From CAVOHU01 sp963843385 (GTDB taxonomy: Bacteria > Acidobacteriota > Vicinamibacteria > Vicinamibacterales > JAKQTR01): a stretch of DNA of 64,000 bases. The stretch is taken from positions 806,001 through 870,000 of the forward strand of contig CAWJJY010000005.1 of the NCBI GenBank assembly GCA_963843385.1, written 5' to 3'. Made by a program: the position numbers and the translations under genes. A model generated the notes under the pieces. The model saw nothing but the letters and a program-made list of their open reading frames with translations, had not been told where the DNA came from and searched no databases. Within the stretch, counting starts at the first letter, position 1. Each line of letters begins with the position of its first letter. Positions 43,764-52,861 of this stretch are shown piece by piece.

Positions 43764-45373
43764 AGGACCACCTTGGAAAGCGCGCGTTTGTCCATCGTGT
43801 AGGCGACCCGCCGGAAGGGAGCGCCCTCGTCGCCGGGCATCGTGCGCGTGGTGTCCGGTTCACTGGTGTCCAGCGTCACGGGCGCGCCCCAGAGGTATTC
43901 GAGCCCGAGCATCGTGTTGGGGATGAACTCCGGCACGAGCGCCTTCCCTTCGAACACGTGGTCGAGGTGGAGATGGCCGTCGCTGGTCTCCTCCGTGACG
44001 ACGCGGATGTGCGGCGGATGGTAGAGCGCTTCCAGCAGCATGGCCTTGTAGTCGGACGCCTTGCGGCTCTGTACGTAGTGCTCCCAGACGCCCTTCTGGA
44101 GGTTCAGACGCTTGCCGGCCACGAAGAGCTGGTGCCGGTCGACGAACTCCTGGTCCACGTAGGTGTTCAGGAACAGGAAGTCGTTCAGCTCGGCCCGGAG
44201 GTCGAAGAGGCACTGCCGTCCCGCGTGCGTGTCCCGGTCGAACTCCGCGCGGGCCCGCAGCCCGGCCAGGCGCTGGTAGTCGTACGACAGGCGCCCCTTG
44301 TCCGCCATGTCCTCGAGGTGGGCGAGCAGGCGCATGCCGAGGGCGTACGGGTTCAGGCCGACGCGCGGCAGCGCGGTGACGCCCGCGTTGACCCGCGCGT
44401 AGGCCACCTCGTGGCCCCGAATCCGGTCGTCGCTCAGGAAGAGCTTCTCATGCCAGTAGCTCGCCCAGCCCTCGTTCATGATCTTGGTTCGTATCTGGGG
44501 CTGGAAGTAGATCGATGTCTTGCGGACGATCTCGAGCACGGTCTTCATCCACTGGTTCCCCTCCTGGCGCAGGAACGGGGAGTGCTCCTGGATGAACTGG
44601 AGCAGGTCGCCGCGCACGATTGGCTTTCGCGTCCGGAATTTCTCGTACAAGGCCTCGAATTCCGGGTGGCCCCGGTTCACTTCCGCGAGAAAGACCATCT
44701 CGGCCGTGGCGTCGTACTGGATCGCGGCGTCGTTGTAGCGATCCACCTCCTTGAGGTACTCGTGGACCGGCACGGCGAGGACCGACTGCAGGAAGACGTC
44801 GAAGTAGTAGTTCAGCTTCCCCGAATGGAGCCCGGCCGGTGGCGCGTCGGCGGCGCTCAGGATGTCGTAGTAGCCGACCAGGTTGTCGACGCCACGGGCG
44901 AACTCGATCACGTAGTCGACCCACCGGCCCTTCTCCGAGCGGAGCATGGCGATGGTCCGCTTGTCCGACAGCGCCTGGCCCGCGAAGTCCTCGTGCCACG
45001 TGTGCTGGAAGTAGATGTTGTTCTGGAAGAAATCGACGTGCGCGAGCACGTGATAGAAGATCATCACGTTGAGCCAGTCCGGGTTGTTGTCGTTGTAGAA
45101 CGACATGGCCGGGCGCGTGTTGATGACCGTCTCGTACGGATTGTGGGGATAGAGCTCGTACATCCCCTTGTCCCGCAGCACCTCGATGTCGTGGACCCAG
45201 TAGTCGTAGAGGGTCGGAATCATGCTCCTGGCCGACAGGTCCAGCAGGTCGCGGTTGGTCACGACGTACTCGAGCGTCTCGTCGCCGAAACGGAGGCCCG
45301 CGTCGCGGGCCCGCGCCTTGCAGCCCTCCATGATCGACTTCGTGTGCTGTGTCACCAGGTCCATGGCCATCAC
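43760..45373 (-). CDS. SpoVR family protein
   Basis: This 537-residue protein matches SpoVR/YcgB, with YELYPHNPYETVINTRPAMS, HVLAHVDFFQNN, MNEGWASYWHEKLF and VNAGVTALPRVGLNPYALGM. In Bacillus SpoVR affects cortex formation. In enterobacteria YcgB forms a stationary-phase module with YeaG and YeaH. The protein itself has no assigned enzyme activity. Starts GTG 45373 and ATG 45370 are adjacent, and neither has a strong ribosome site. The genes on both sides encode PrkA and DUF444 partners. Confidence 0.94.
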   Translation of the reverse strand: MMAMDLVTQHTKSIMEGCKARARDAGLRFGDETLEYVVTNRDLLDLSARSMIPTLYDYWVHDIEVLRDKGMYELYPHNPYETVINTRPAMSFYNDNNPDWLNVMIFYHVLAHVDFFQNNIYFQHTWHEDFAGQALSDKRTIAMLRSEKGRWVDYVIEFARGVDNLVGYYDILSAADAPPAGLHSGKLNYYFDVFLQSVLAVPVHEYLKEVDRYNDAAIQYDATAEMVFLAEVNRGHPEFEALYEKFRTRKPIVRGDLLQFIQEHSPFLRQEGNQWMKTVLEIVRKTSIYFQPQIRTKIMNEGWASYWHEKLFLSDDRIRGHEVAYARVNAGVTALPRVGLNPYALGMRLLAHLEDMADKGRLSYDYQRLAGLRARAEFDRDTHAGRQCLFDLRAELNDFLFLNTYVDQEFVDRHQLFVAGKRLNLQKGVWEHYVQSRKASDYKAMLLEALYHPPHIRVVTEETSDGHLHLDHVFEGKALVPEFIPNTMLGLEYLWGAPVTLDTSEPDTTRTMPGDEGAPFRRVAYTMDKRALSKVVL

Positions 45374-45412
45374 GCGACAGACACGTCACAGGTTCGAGCC
45401 GGCGCGGGCCGG

Positions 45413-46711
45413 TCAGGCGCCGACCAGCGTCTTGATGCCCTCCATCAGCCGGTCTTCATCCGCGTTGCCGCGAATGGCGTCGAGCCTGATCAGGTCGGGA
45501 TAGTCCTCCAGCAGGTGGGAGCCCGTGATCACCCGCTCCACGACCGATTCGGACGACACGTCCCCCTCCGCTCCGGCAATGGTGAGGCCGAACCGGTTGC
45601 AGTAGCCGAGCATGCGCCTCACTTGGGCGATCGTCTCGCGGCCGTCGGTTTCCCAGTCGTCGCCGTCCGTGCCGTGAAACACGTAGATGTTGTAGTCGCG
45701 GGCCAGGCCGCCCTCTTCGACGATCGTGTTCACCAGCCGGTACGCCGACTCGACGTGCGTGCCCCCGGCGATCGACAGCGTGATGTAGGTGTGGAAGTCC
45801 GGCACTTCCTTCGCCTCGGTGTCGTGCAGGACGAACCGCGTGACGACCTGGCGCTCGTACTGGTAGGTCAGCCAGCTGTAGATGAGGATGTGCTGCGTCG
45901 AGACGATCTCGGTCGGCCTGCCCGACATCGAGCCCGAGTAGTCGCGGATGAAGAAGACCAGCGCCTGTGACTGCGGCTCCTTCTCGCGCGACAGGATCCG
46001 GTAGATGTGATCGGTCGGCGCCACCAGCAGCTCGGTCGGGTCGATGTTGGTGACGTCCGGGATCCGCGCCAGGCCGATGTTGGTCTCGAGGATCTTCCGG
46101 AGCGTCGCCTTCTTGTCGAGCACCTGCCCGGATCCGGCGTGCAGGTCCGTCAGGTCGTAGGCGTACCTGTTCAGGTAGCACTTCTTCGCTTTGTCCTTCA
46201 GGTTCGGCAGCGCGAACTTCTGAGTGAGAATCCGGCCGAGCGCATACGCGTTCGCTTCGACCTCGTGGCTGTCGTCGCCGCCCTGGCCCGCGCCGCCGGA
46301 ACCGCCGTCGGACTCGTGCACTGGCTCTTCGCCGATGACCTCCCCCTCCTCTCCCGCGCCCGACCCGCCGGAGGACGGGGCCTGATCGGGCTTCAGCCTG
46401 CGCGAGTCGTGGACGAACTTGTCCTCGACCACCGTCGGCACCAGCACCACCTTCGACGTCCCCCGCCGGCCTGGCCGCACGATCTTGCCCAGGGTGATCT
46501 TGCGCGGGAACCCGTCCTTCTCCCGCTGAACGTCCCGTTCGAGCAGTTCTTCGATCGACGTCATGGCCGCCTGCGCGCGGGAGTGGTCGATCGCGAGCGC
46601 CTGCAGATCCGCCAGGTCGCCGAATCGGTACACGCTGTCGGCCGGCGCCCGCCCGCCCCCGACCCGCGGGGAGACGTGGCGGCCCGGCCGATTGGGCTCT
46701 GGTGATTTCAT
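45413..46711 (-). CDS. DUF444 (YeaH/YhbH) family protein
   Basis: This 432-residue protein has the DUF444 core DGFPRKITLGKIVRPGR and a von Willebrand-like fold with a metal-site motif FFIRDYSGSMSGRP and later TIAGAEGDVSSESV. The middle has a Gly/Ser/Glu-rich low-complexity stretch (about 105-150). In E. coli the family member YeaH is encoded next to the YeaG kinase. ATG 46711 was preferred because AGGTGGAG lies before it. The in-frame GTG 46723 is within that site. The gene follows prkA1 by about 50 bases. Confidence 0.93.
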   Translation of the reverse strand: MKSPEPNRPGRHVSPRVGGGRAPADSVYRFGDLADLQALAIDHSRAQAAMTSIEELLERDVQREKDGFPRKITLGKIVRPGRRGTSKVVLVPTVVEDKFVHDSRRLKPDQAPSSGGSGAGEEGEVIGEEPVHESDGGSGGAGQGGDDSHEVEANAYALGRILTQKFALPNLKDKAKKCYLNRYAYDLTDLHAGSGQVLDKKATLRKILETNIGLARIPDVTNIDPTELLVAPTDHIYRILSREKEPQSQALVFFIRDYSGSMSGRPTEIVSTQHILIYSWLTYQYERQVVTRFVLHDTEAKEVPDFHTYITLSIAGGTHVESAYRLVNTIVEEGGLARDYNIYVFHGTDGDDWETDGRETIAQVRRMLGYCNRFGLTIAGAEGDVSSESVVERVITGSHLLEDYPDLIRLDAIRGNADEDRLMEGIKTLVGA

Positions 46712-46763
46712 CGTCGGCTCCACCTGGCGCTGACCTTCAGTCGCGTCCTGTCCCGCGGCGCCC

Positions 46764-48830
46764 TCAGTTCTCGTCGTTGCGTGTGCAGAAGTACTCGATG
46801 GTCTTCTGCGCGCAGGTCCGGCAGTACCCGAGCTTCGCGAGCATCGTGTCGATCATCCGGTCGTAGAGTTTCTGGTTCTCCTCGTTGGTCCGGTTCGCCA
46901 GGGCGCCGATCAGGCTGCCCGCCCCGGCGATGTCGGACTTCAGTCGAACGTCGGTGACCGCCTTGACCAGGTCCTTGTTGTCCATGAAGTCGTAGGTGGG
47001 GTCGATGCTGATCTTCTGGCCGTAGATCTTGCGAATCGAGGTGCGGAACGACTCGCGCTGTTCGAGGGTCTTCAGGCCGAGGCGCTCCTCGACGCTCTGC
47101 ACGTAGCGCTCGTCGATCTTCAGCGCCCTGAGCAGCCCGCTCTGCGGATCCTTGTACTTCCACATCCGGTCCGGGCCGAGATTCTCGGCGTCGATCCCGA
47201 TGATCATGTTCACGTAGACCAGCACGTCCTTCTTGATCGCGTGCGGCTCGTCCATGTAGGCGTTGAACATCTCGGTCATGATCCGTTCGCGGTAGAGGCC
47301 GCGGGCCGTCTTGATGTCCTCGAAGTACTTGGACCGCTCCGCCGACTCCGTCACGTAGTCCAGGATCACCCGTTCGAGGGCGCGGAAGATGTCCTCGGCG
47401 AACATGCAGTGACCCTCGTTGGTCTCGGAGGTCTCCATCAGCATCTGCAGCGAGCGCCCGAGGTCCCGCTGCCCGAGGCCCTTCTGCCCGTAGCGCCGGG
47501 TGATGTCGGGCTCGTGGTTGAGCGTGTCGATGACCTCCGCGAGGGTCTTGATGCTCTTCTCGCCGGCCACCTCGCCCGCCGCCAGTTTCATCATCTCGAT
47601 CGGCGTCAGCTTCTCTGACCGCGGCAGCCGGGTGAGCACGACCGACACCGACGCCGCGTAATTGAGGTTGGGATCCTGGTGGAGGTGCTCCTTGGTCAGC
47701 GTCGTCTTCGACTCGCTGCCGATCGCGTACGCGGTGAGGGCAGACTGGAGCTTGTAATCGGTGTTGTGCGCGACGTAGCAGACGCGACAGCGATCGACGA
47801 TCGGCGCTTCCTCCTTCTCGGCCAGGAACCGGTTGAATTCCGCGTTGTTGCTCGTCGCGATGATCAGCGTGTCGATCGGCCAGCGGAACCCGTCGATCTC
47901 GATGTTGCGGTTCTGGATGACGCCGAGATACACCTGGACCAGGTCCTTCTTGTTCTTGAAGATCTCGTCGCTGAAGTGGATGCCGCCCCCGGCCACCCGC
48001 GCCAGCGCGCCCCGGCGCAGGTCGAACCGGTACGGGTTGTTCGGATCCGTCAGATGGAGCAGGCGCTGGATCGACTCCTCCCCGAGCAGGTCGACGGCCG
48101 ACGACGTGATCTTGTCCTTCGCCGAGTACTTGCCGGTGACCGTTCCAAGACTCTCGCTGAGCGGAACCGGCGTGACGTCGATGAAGTCGAGCAGCGCGGC
48201 GCGGTCGCCGTCGGTGACGGCGCGGATGTCGTTCAGGATGTAATCGCTGCAGGCTCCCAGGGGGCGGTAGTGCGCGAAGAACTGCTCGGCCTGCCGGTCG
48301 GAGAAGCCGATGGTCCCGGTCAGCCAGTCGATGTTCTCCTGCCGCGTGGGGAACAGGTTCATCGCCAGCACCATCGGATCTTCGAAGGTCTGGGACTGGA
48401 TCGCGCGGATCTTGCCGTAGGAGCCGAGGCGATCGACGTTCGTGAAGGTGAACGTGTAGCGCCGGTTCGCCTCGTGAGCCAGGAAGTTCCGGTAGAGCGA
48501 GCACAACGTGTCCACGAAGAAGGTCTTCCCGTTGCCCGGCTCGCCCACCAGGATGAACGCCATTTCGCCGGACGACCCGCCCTCGGCCGCATCCTTCACG
48601 CTGGAGACGAAGCTGTTGATCTCGTCGAACATGCCGATGACGTGCTTCGACCCGGCCCGGAAGATCTTGAAATCGTAGGTGGTCTTCCCGTTGACGACGA
48701 CCTTCTCGATCCTGTCGTTGTCTTCGAGCACCATCCGCGCGACGCTCTGGAACGCGCTCTCGAATCGTCGAGCGCCCGCCTTGACTTCCTGGAGATGGTG
48801 CGTAAGGGACTTCGTCCCGGTGTCAGCCAT
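46764..48830 (-). CDS. prkA: PrkA serine kinase/AAA+ protein, first copy
   Basis: This 688-residue protein is canonical PrkA (YeaG): Walker A GEPGNGKT (96-103), the sensor region IIATSNNAEFN, the arginine region PIVDRCRVCYVAHN, and a C-terminal kinase-type domain from about 420. The last residues include a cysteine pair CRTC near the end, a possible metal site. It heads the prkA-DUF444-spoVR-prkA2 operon, a nutrient-limitation module widespread in bacteria. PrkA hydrolyses ATP and was reported to phosphorylate proteins on serine. Confidence 0.95.
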   Translation of the reverse strand: MADTGTKSLTHHLQEVKAGARRFESAFQSVARMVLEDNDRIEKVVVNGKTTYDFKIFRAGSKHVIGMFDEINSFVSSVKDAAEGGSSGEMAFILVGEPGNGKTFFVDTLCSLYRNFLAHEANRRYTFTFTNVDRLGSYGKIRAIQSQTFEDPMVLAMNLFPTRQENIDWLTGTIGFSDRQAEQFFAHYRPLGACSDYILNDIRAVTDGDRAALLDFIDVTPVPLSESLGTVTGKYSAKDKITSSAVDLLGEESIQRLLHLTDPNNPYRFDLRRGALARVAGGGIHFSDEIFKNKKDLVQVYLGVIQNRNIEIDGFRWPIDTLIIATSNNAEFNRFLAEKEEAPIVDRCRVCYVAHNTDYKLQSALTAYAIGSESKTTLTKEHLHQDPNLNYAASVSVVLTRLPRSEKLTPIEMMKLAAGEVAGEKSIKTLAEVIDTLNHEPDITRRYGQKGLGQRDLGRSLQMLMETSETNEGHCMFAEDIFRALERVILDYVTESAERSKYFEDIKTARGLYRERIMTEMFNAYMDEPHAIKKDVLVYVNMIIGIDAENLGPDRMWKYKDPQSGLLRALKIDERYVQSVEERLGLKTLEQRESFRTSIRKIYGQKISIDPTYDFMDNKDLVKAVTDVRLKSDIAGAGSLIGALANRTNEENQKLYDRMIDTMLAKLGYCRTCAQKTIEYFCTRNDEN

Positions 48831-49159
48831 GGGGAACCTCCAACCGATTCAGAATCGCCGAGACGAGATCCCGCCGCAGCGGGCCTGGAGCGCCCGCCAC
48901 AATGGACGTGCCGTTTCGATGTCGGTTTAGATCAGCTTACCACGCCTGGACGGGGCCGAGCGTGGCGTCTGCGAGGAGATCCGGAACGGCAGGTCGCCCG
49001 GGCCCGGACACCTTCTTAAACGGAGCGTCGGCGGGTCCTCAAGGATGCGGGGCATCGACAACAGAACGTGGTCGGGCGCCCGAATCCGGCCCTGATCGTT
49101 CAGAGCGCGGGTGTGAACTGGGCGAGGTCGTAGATGCCGAGCGTCTTCTCAATCGCCCC
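48831..49159. other. Upstream region of the prkA operon
   Basis: About 330 bases before the REP-like repeat. It should contain the prkA promoter, reading to the left. No gene and no clear promoter elements were recognised. Confidence 0.45.
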
Positions 49160-49250
49160 GTCCCTGGCACGATTCGAAAGGGCCGGGACATGTTCGCCGA
49201 TTGTCCACTTCGAACGCGACTCGAATGGCACCTGGCGCGGTGCCAGGGAC
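49160..49250. repeat. REP-like composite palindrome
   Basis: GTCCCTGGCAC (49160-49170) and GTGCCAGGGAC (49240-49250) are perfect inverted copies, 69 bases apart. Inside the right part, TGGCACC (49226-49232) and GGTGCCA (49239-49245) form a second hairpin that shares bases with the outer arm. This is the layout of REPIN elements, which RayT proteins maintain. It lies between the prkA promoter region and the DoxX-like gene. Confidence 0.6.
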
Positions 49251-49285
49251 ATCAGGCTGGAGCCGCGGCGAGGTGGACGGCCGGA

Positions 49286-49717
49286 CTAGGCGATCATCCG
49301 GCCCCGGGCCGGCGCCTCGGCAATCGGAACTCGGACGGCCACCGCACGCGCTTCGGTCAGCCGAGCGAGCGTGTACGCCGCAATCGCCATTTCGAGATCG
49401 CGCACCGCGATGTCGAAGAAGGTCCCCATCGTCACGAGATTGAGCGCGATGCAGCCGAGCCAGATCATCGCGACATAGGCGCCGAGCCGCGTCCACCGCG
49501 TGAGGATCGCCAGGCCGACGATCATCTCGACGACGCCGAATACCTGCATCACCGTGTCGGGGCTGAACGGGATCACCCGCGTCGCCAGCGGGTTGAGGTA
49601 CATCGTCCAGGTCGTGAGCAGGTTGAAGAACTTGTCCAGGCCCGCCAGGAACGCGGCGAGACCGAGCCCAATCCTGAGTGCCCACCATGCGGAATCCAGA
49701 TGCTTGTCGAGCTTCAT
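49286..49717 (-). CDS. DoxX-like small membrane protein
   Basis: This 143-residue protein has four hydrophobic segments (about 11-30, 55-75, 82-102 and 105-120) and a layout like the DoxX/DUF417 families. A start ATG 49717 is preceded by GGAGGACA. It is an inner-membrane protein of unknown role. DoxX relatives are linked to oxidative stress. It has no co-oriented neighbour. Confidence 0.7.
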   Translation of the reverse strand: MKLDKHLDSAWWALRIGLGLAAFLAGLDKFFNLLTTWTMYLNPLATRVIPFSPDTVMQVFGVVEMIVGLAILTRWTRLGAYVAMIWLGCIALNLVTMGTFFDIAVRDLEMAIAAYTLARLTEARAVAVRVPIAEAPARGRMIA

Positions 49718-50041
49718 GTTGTCCTCCTGCACCTACGGAGTTGGCAGGCACCGGAAGGTGACAGGGCGGTGAGCCCGAGCCGCTGTCGCGCGACTCCAGA
49801 AGACGGGGCGACAGGAATCGGAACCGGGAAGAGGCAGACGGATCCAGCTTCCAATAAGCCCGAATCACCGCGTGAAGATGAGGCCGCCCGCCCAAGGACC
49901 TTCGTACTGCTCCCTTAGTACTGGTCCCTTGCCTGCATGAAGAGCCCATAATTGAAGTGCTCGGCGGCCGCCAGCCGGGCGATCGGACTCGCGCGTGGTC
50001 GTCGGGAAGCCGCCGTTGTTCCAGCCAGGCAGGGAGGAATT
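49718..50041. other. Divergent promoter region, 324 bases
   Basis: It separates the DoxX-like gene from bacteriohemerythrin and should hold promoters for both. A GGGAGGA sequence before 50042 is the hemerythrin ribosome site. No further features are supported. Confidence 0.5.
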
Positions 50042-50464
50042 ATGGAATTCTTCAAGTGGAAAGACAGCTTCAGTATCGGCATCAACGAGCTCGACCGGCA
50101 GCACCAGTCATTCCTGGACTGTCTGAACGACTGCCACTCGATGGTGGGCAACAACAAGCTGGCAAGTGCGTATCCGGCCTTGATACAACGCCTCAGGAAA
50201 TACGCCACCGAACACTTCCGCTTCGAGGAGGCCCTGATGCGGAAGTTCGGGTACAAGGAGCTGGAACGCCAGGAAAAGCAGCACCTCTACTTCGTGGCGC
50301 AGATTTCAGAGCTGGAGGCCGCGCAGGCGAAGGGGAACGACACGAGCGTCCAGAGCGTGATGTCCTTCCTGAGAGACTGGTTCCTGGAACATATCCTCAC
50401 GCAGGACAAGGCGTTTGCGTCATACGTGAGGGCAGCAAAGAGGAAGCTCGCGTCCGGCCGCTGA
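50042..50464 (+). CDS. Bacteriohemerythrin
   Basis: This 140-residue protein is a single hemerythrin four-helix bundle. The diiron ligands are visible in order: ELDRQHQSFLDCLN, ATEHFRFEEALM, QEKQHLYFVAQ and FLEHILTQDKAF. It binds oxygen reversibly at the diiron site and may serve oxygen storage, sensing or delivery to oxygenases. ATG 50042 lies at the start of homology. No fused sensor domain is present. Confidence 0.95.
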   Translation: MEFFKWKDSFSIGINELDRQHQSFLDCLNDCHSMVGNNKLASAYPALIQRLRKYATEHFRFEEALMRKFGYKELERQEKQHLYFVAQISELEAAQAKGNDTSVQSVMSFLRDWFLEHILTQDKAFASYVRAAKRKLASGR

Positions 50465-50618
50465 CGAGGGCCCGGACCACGGCACAACGTCGCCACCAGA
50501 GGAGCGCGCTCCGAGGTCAGCCGGAGCTCTGTCGTTCCGGTTTGTCCGGCCGGCGGTCCGACACGCCGCCGCGGCCCGCCCCGGGCACGGGCCGCCCGCT
50601 CGGCCAGAGACTCCCCTG

Positions 50619-51617
50619 CTACGCCTGCTTCACGTCGCGCCGCACCGACCGGGGCAGCCGGTCCAGGATCGGCAGGACGCCAAACGCCTCCTTGTGGGGA
50701 AGCCAGAGGTTGCCTTCCACCGCGGCATCGGTCAGCGAGCCGTCGGCGACCCAGCGGGTGAAGACCGCGGGGTCGTTTGTGACCATGACGAAATCCGGCT
50801 TCTTCGGGATTCCCTTCCCGACCCGAATTCCGCCCGAGGCGACACGGAGCGTGAAGTCGCCGCCGCCTGTCTTGATGCCGATGGCGTGGGTCCGCCCCGA
50901 GAGGTCCTTCTGAGCGCGCGGGCTCTTGCCGATCTTGCCGGCCAGGGTCTTCATCGCGAGGAGCGCCTCGGCGAGCGCCTTCTCTCCGGCCTTGCTGCGC
51001 TTGACGGCCGGCGCCCGAGGCGCCTGGAAGTTGAGCGCCGAGGCCAGCAGCGGCTTCCTGCCGCGGAGCTTCACCGGGACCTCGGACATCGGGACCCAGA
51101 AGATGTCGCGGATCGACCCGATGCGCGTGTCCTCGAAGACCAGCTTCAGCTCCACACCCTTCACGAAGATCCCGGGCCGGGGCAGGCCGGTGGTGGTCCG
51201 CAGGCGCGAGGGGAGGAACGAGGCGATGGGGGCGTCGGTGGCGACGTCCACGTAGCCGCGGGCGAACGGCGCGTCGCCGATGAAGGATGCCGACGGAAAG
51301 ATCGTGATCGGCGCAGTCGCGGCGAGGATGCCCCGGTGCGGAAGCTCGACTTCCTCCATGTCGGCGAAGTTGCAGGTCGGGCAGTGCCAGGTCGCGGCCG
51401 GGACCATAACCTGCCGGCACTTGGCGCAACGGCTCCCGATGAGCCGGCCTTCCCGCAGTCTCAGAAAGAAGCGCGACAGCTCCCCGTAGGTCTGCTGGTA
51501 GAAGGTGACCATGTGGGTGTTGAACTGGAGGAACGTGCCGGGGTCCTTGCCCTTCACCTCGGTCACTTCTCGCGGGAGGTTCCACAGGTCGCCGAGGATC
51601 ATGTTGCGCTCTTTCAC
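50619..51617 (-). CDS. Zn-ribbon/OB-fold (DUF35) protein fused to an SCP2-like domain
   Basis: This 332-residue protein starts with GTG 51617 overlapping the thiolase stop (GTGA). An acyl-CoA-associated OB fold with a rubredoxin-type zinc ribbon (CAKC, CPTC) occupies about 45-180. A sterol-carrier-protein-2-like domain (DFTLRVASGGIRVGKG, AVFTRWVADGSLTDAAVEGN) follows after about 220. DUF35 proteins pair with thiolases and form complexes that pass acyl-CoA intermediates. The SCP2 fusion suggests a lipid or sterol-like substrate. Confidence 0.85.
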   Translation of the reverse strand: MKERNMILGDLWNLPREVTEVKGKDPGTFLQFNTHMVTFYQQTYGELSRFFLRLREGRLIGSRCAKCRQVMVPAATWHCPTCNFADMEEVELPHRGILAATAPITIFPSASFIGDAPFARGYVDVATDAPIASFLPSRLRTTTGLPRPGIFVKGVELKLVFEDTRIGSIRDIFWVPMSEVPVKLRGRKPLLASALNFQAPRAPAVKRSKAGEKALAEALLAMKTLAGKIGKSPRAQKDLSGRTHAIGIKTGGGDFTLRVASGGIRVGKGIPKKPDFVMVTNDPAVFTRWVADGSLTDAAVEGNLWLPHKEAFGVLPILDRLPRSVRRDVKQA

Positions 51618-52861
51618 CGGGCACCTCCATCTTCCAGCTCGACAATCAGCGCGCCCCCGTAGACGGCGTTGATCGCTCCGGTTCCGTGGATGAGGGCGAG
51701 CGGGATCTGGCGCCTGATCATTTCGCGCCGCGCCGACCACATCGAGAACATGTTCGACCCGCCCACGAAATGGCCGCCGAAGATCAGCCCGCCCGACGGG
51801 TTCGCGAGCACCTGTCCCTTCTTCGGCCGTTTTGTGTCACCGAGCTCGCGGATGTCGGCCATGATCCCGTCATCGACGAGCTTGCGGGTCTTGCCGAGGG
51901 GCACGAAGCCCATCTCGCCAAGGGTGATCATGAACTGCGCGATGAAGGCGTCGTGGAGTTCGACCAGCTGGATGTCCGAGGGCTTCACGCCCGCCATGGC
52001 ATACGCTCGTTGGGAGGCGACGCGATCGGAGACGATTGAATGGAGCGGCTTGTGGCTGCCGCCGCGTCCGACCTGGTACGACTCGTTGGCGGCGCCGACC
52101 CCCTTCACCCAGATGGGCGGCACGCCGGTGCGCTCCGAGATTTCACGGGCCTTCTTCTCGCTGGCGAACAGGACGCCGGCCGCGCCCTCCGTGTACATGC
52201 AGGCTTCGAGGAGCCGCAGGAACGGGGCAATGATCCAACGCGAGGCGAGCACCTGCTCGACCGTCACGGTCTCATCGCGGCGCTGGCCGTAGGGATTCTT
52301 GTTTCCCTGCCGGCAGAGCATCTCGATAATCGTGGCGCGGACGAGCGAGTCGCCGATGTCGTCCGGGTACTGGTCGTTGTACCCCATGCACATCTGCATG
52401 TACGAGTCGCTGGCGGTGGCGCCGAGCGGATACTCGAAGAAGGGATCCCAGGACTTGGCGATGGTGTCGATCACCATGGGCGTCGCCGATTTCGACTGCG
52501 GATCGTGGCAGTCGGTGGCCTTCTCGCCGCCGATGCAGAGCACGGTTTCCGACATGCCCGAGGCGACTTCCATGATGGCCGTCCGCATCGCGTAGAAGCC
52601 GGTAGCCCCTCCGCTTGTCACGCGGGTGCCGGGTTTCAGGTTCATCCCGATGATCCCGGTGAGCGCGCTCTCGGGTATCGCCTGGTGCTCGAAGATGTCG
52701 TTGTAGATGCCGTAGACGACCGAGTCCACCTCGGCGGCGGTGACCCTGGCGTCTTCCAGGGTGCGCCGCGTCGCCTGCTGGAACAGATCCCAGTAGGTCG
52801 CCTCCACCCAGCGGCCCCGGCAATCGGTGATGCCGGCGCCCACGATCGCAACCTTGTTCAT
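51614..52861 (-). CDS. Thiolase-family protein (SCP-x type), catalytic Cys position is Gly
   Basis: This 415-residue protein follows the thiolase fold: VAIVGAGITDCRGR at the N terminus, then VELHDAFIAQFMITLGE and NPSGGLIFGGHFVGGSN near the end. In the usual nucleophile position, the segment TRVTSGGATGFYAM lacks cysteine. Aligned by eye to other SCP-x-like thiolases, Gly replaces Cys. The distal histidine motif GGH is present. It may be a non-catalytic partner, or bind acyl-CoA in another way. It is translationally coupled to the DUF35-SCP2 gene. ATG 52861 has GGAGGAG in front. Confidence 0.85.
   Translation of the reverse strand: MNKVAIVGAGITDCRGRWVEATYWDLFQQATRRTLEDARVTAAEVDSVVYGIYNDIFEHQAIPESALTGIIGMNLKPGTRVTSGGATGFYAMRTAIMEVASGMSETVLCIGGEKATDCHDPQSKSATPMVIDTIAKSWDPFFEYPLGATASDSYMQMCMGYNDQYPDDIGDSLVRATIIEMLCRQGNKNPYGQRRDETVTVEQVLASRWIIAPFLRLLEACMYTEGAAGVLFASEKKAREISERTGVPPIWVKGVGAANESYQVGRGGSHKPLHSIVSDRVASQRAYAMAGVKPSDIQLVELHDAFIAQFMITLGEMGFVPLGKTRKLVDDGIMADIRELGDTKRPKKGQVLANPSGGLIFGGHFVGGSNMFSMWSARREMIRRQIPLALIHGTGAINAVYGGALIVELEDGGAR

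Noticed and set aside
40983..43802. A 939-codon open frame on the plus strand
   Set aside because: It is antisense to the second PrkA gene, has no known domain, and arises from GC-rich codon bias.
43958..45970. A 670-codon open frame opposite spoVR and DUF444
   Set aside because: Antisense shadow of two well-supported genes, with no ribosome site or domain.
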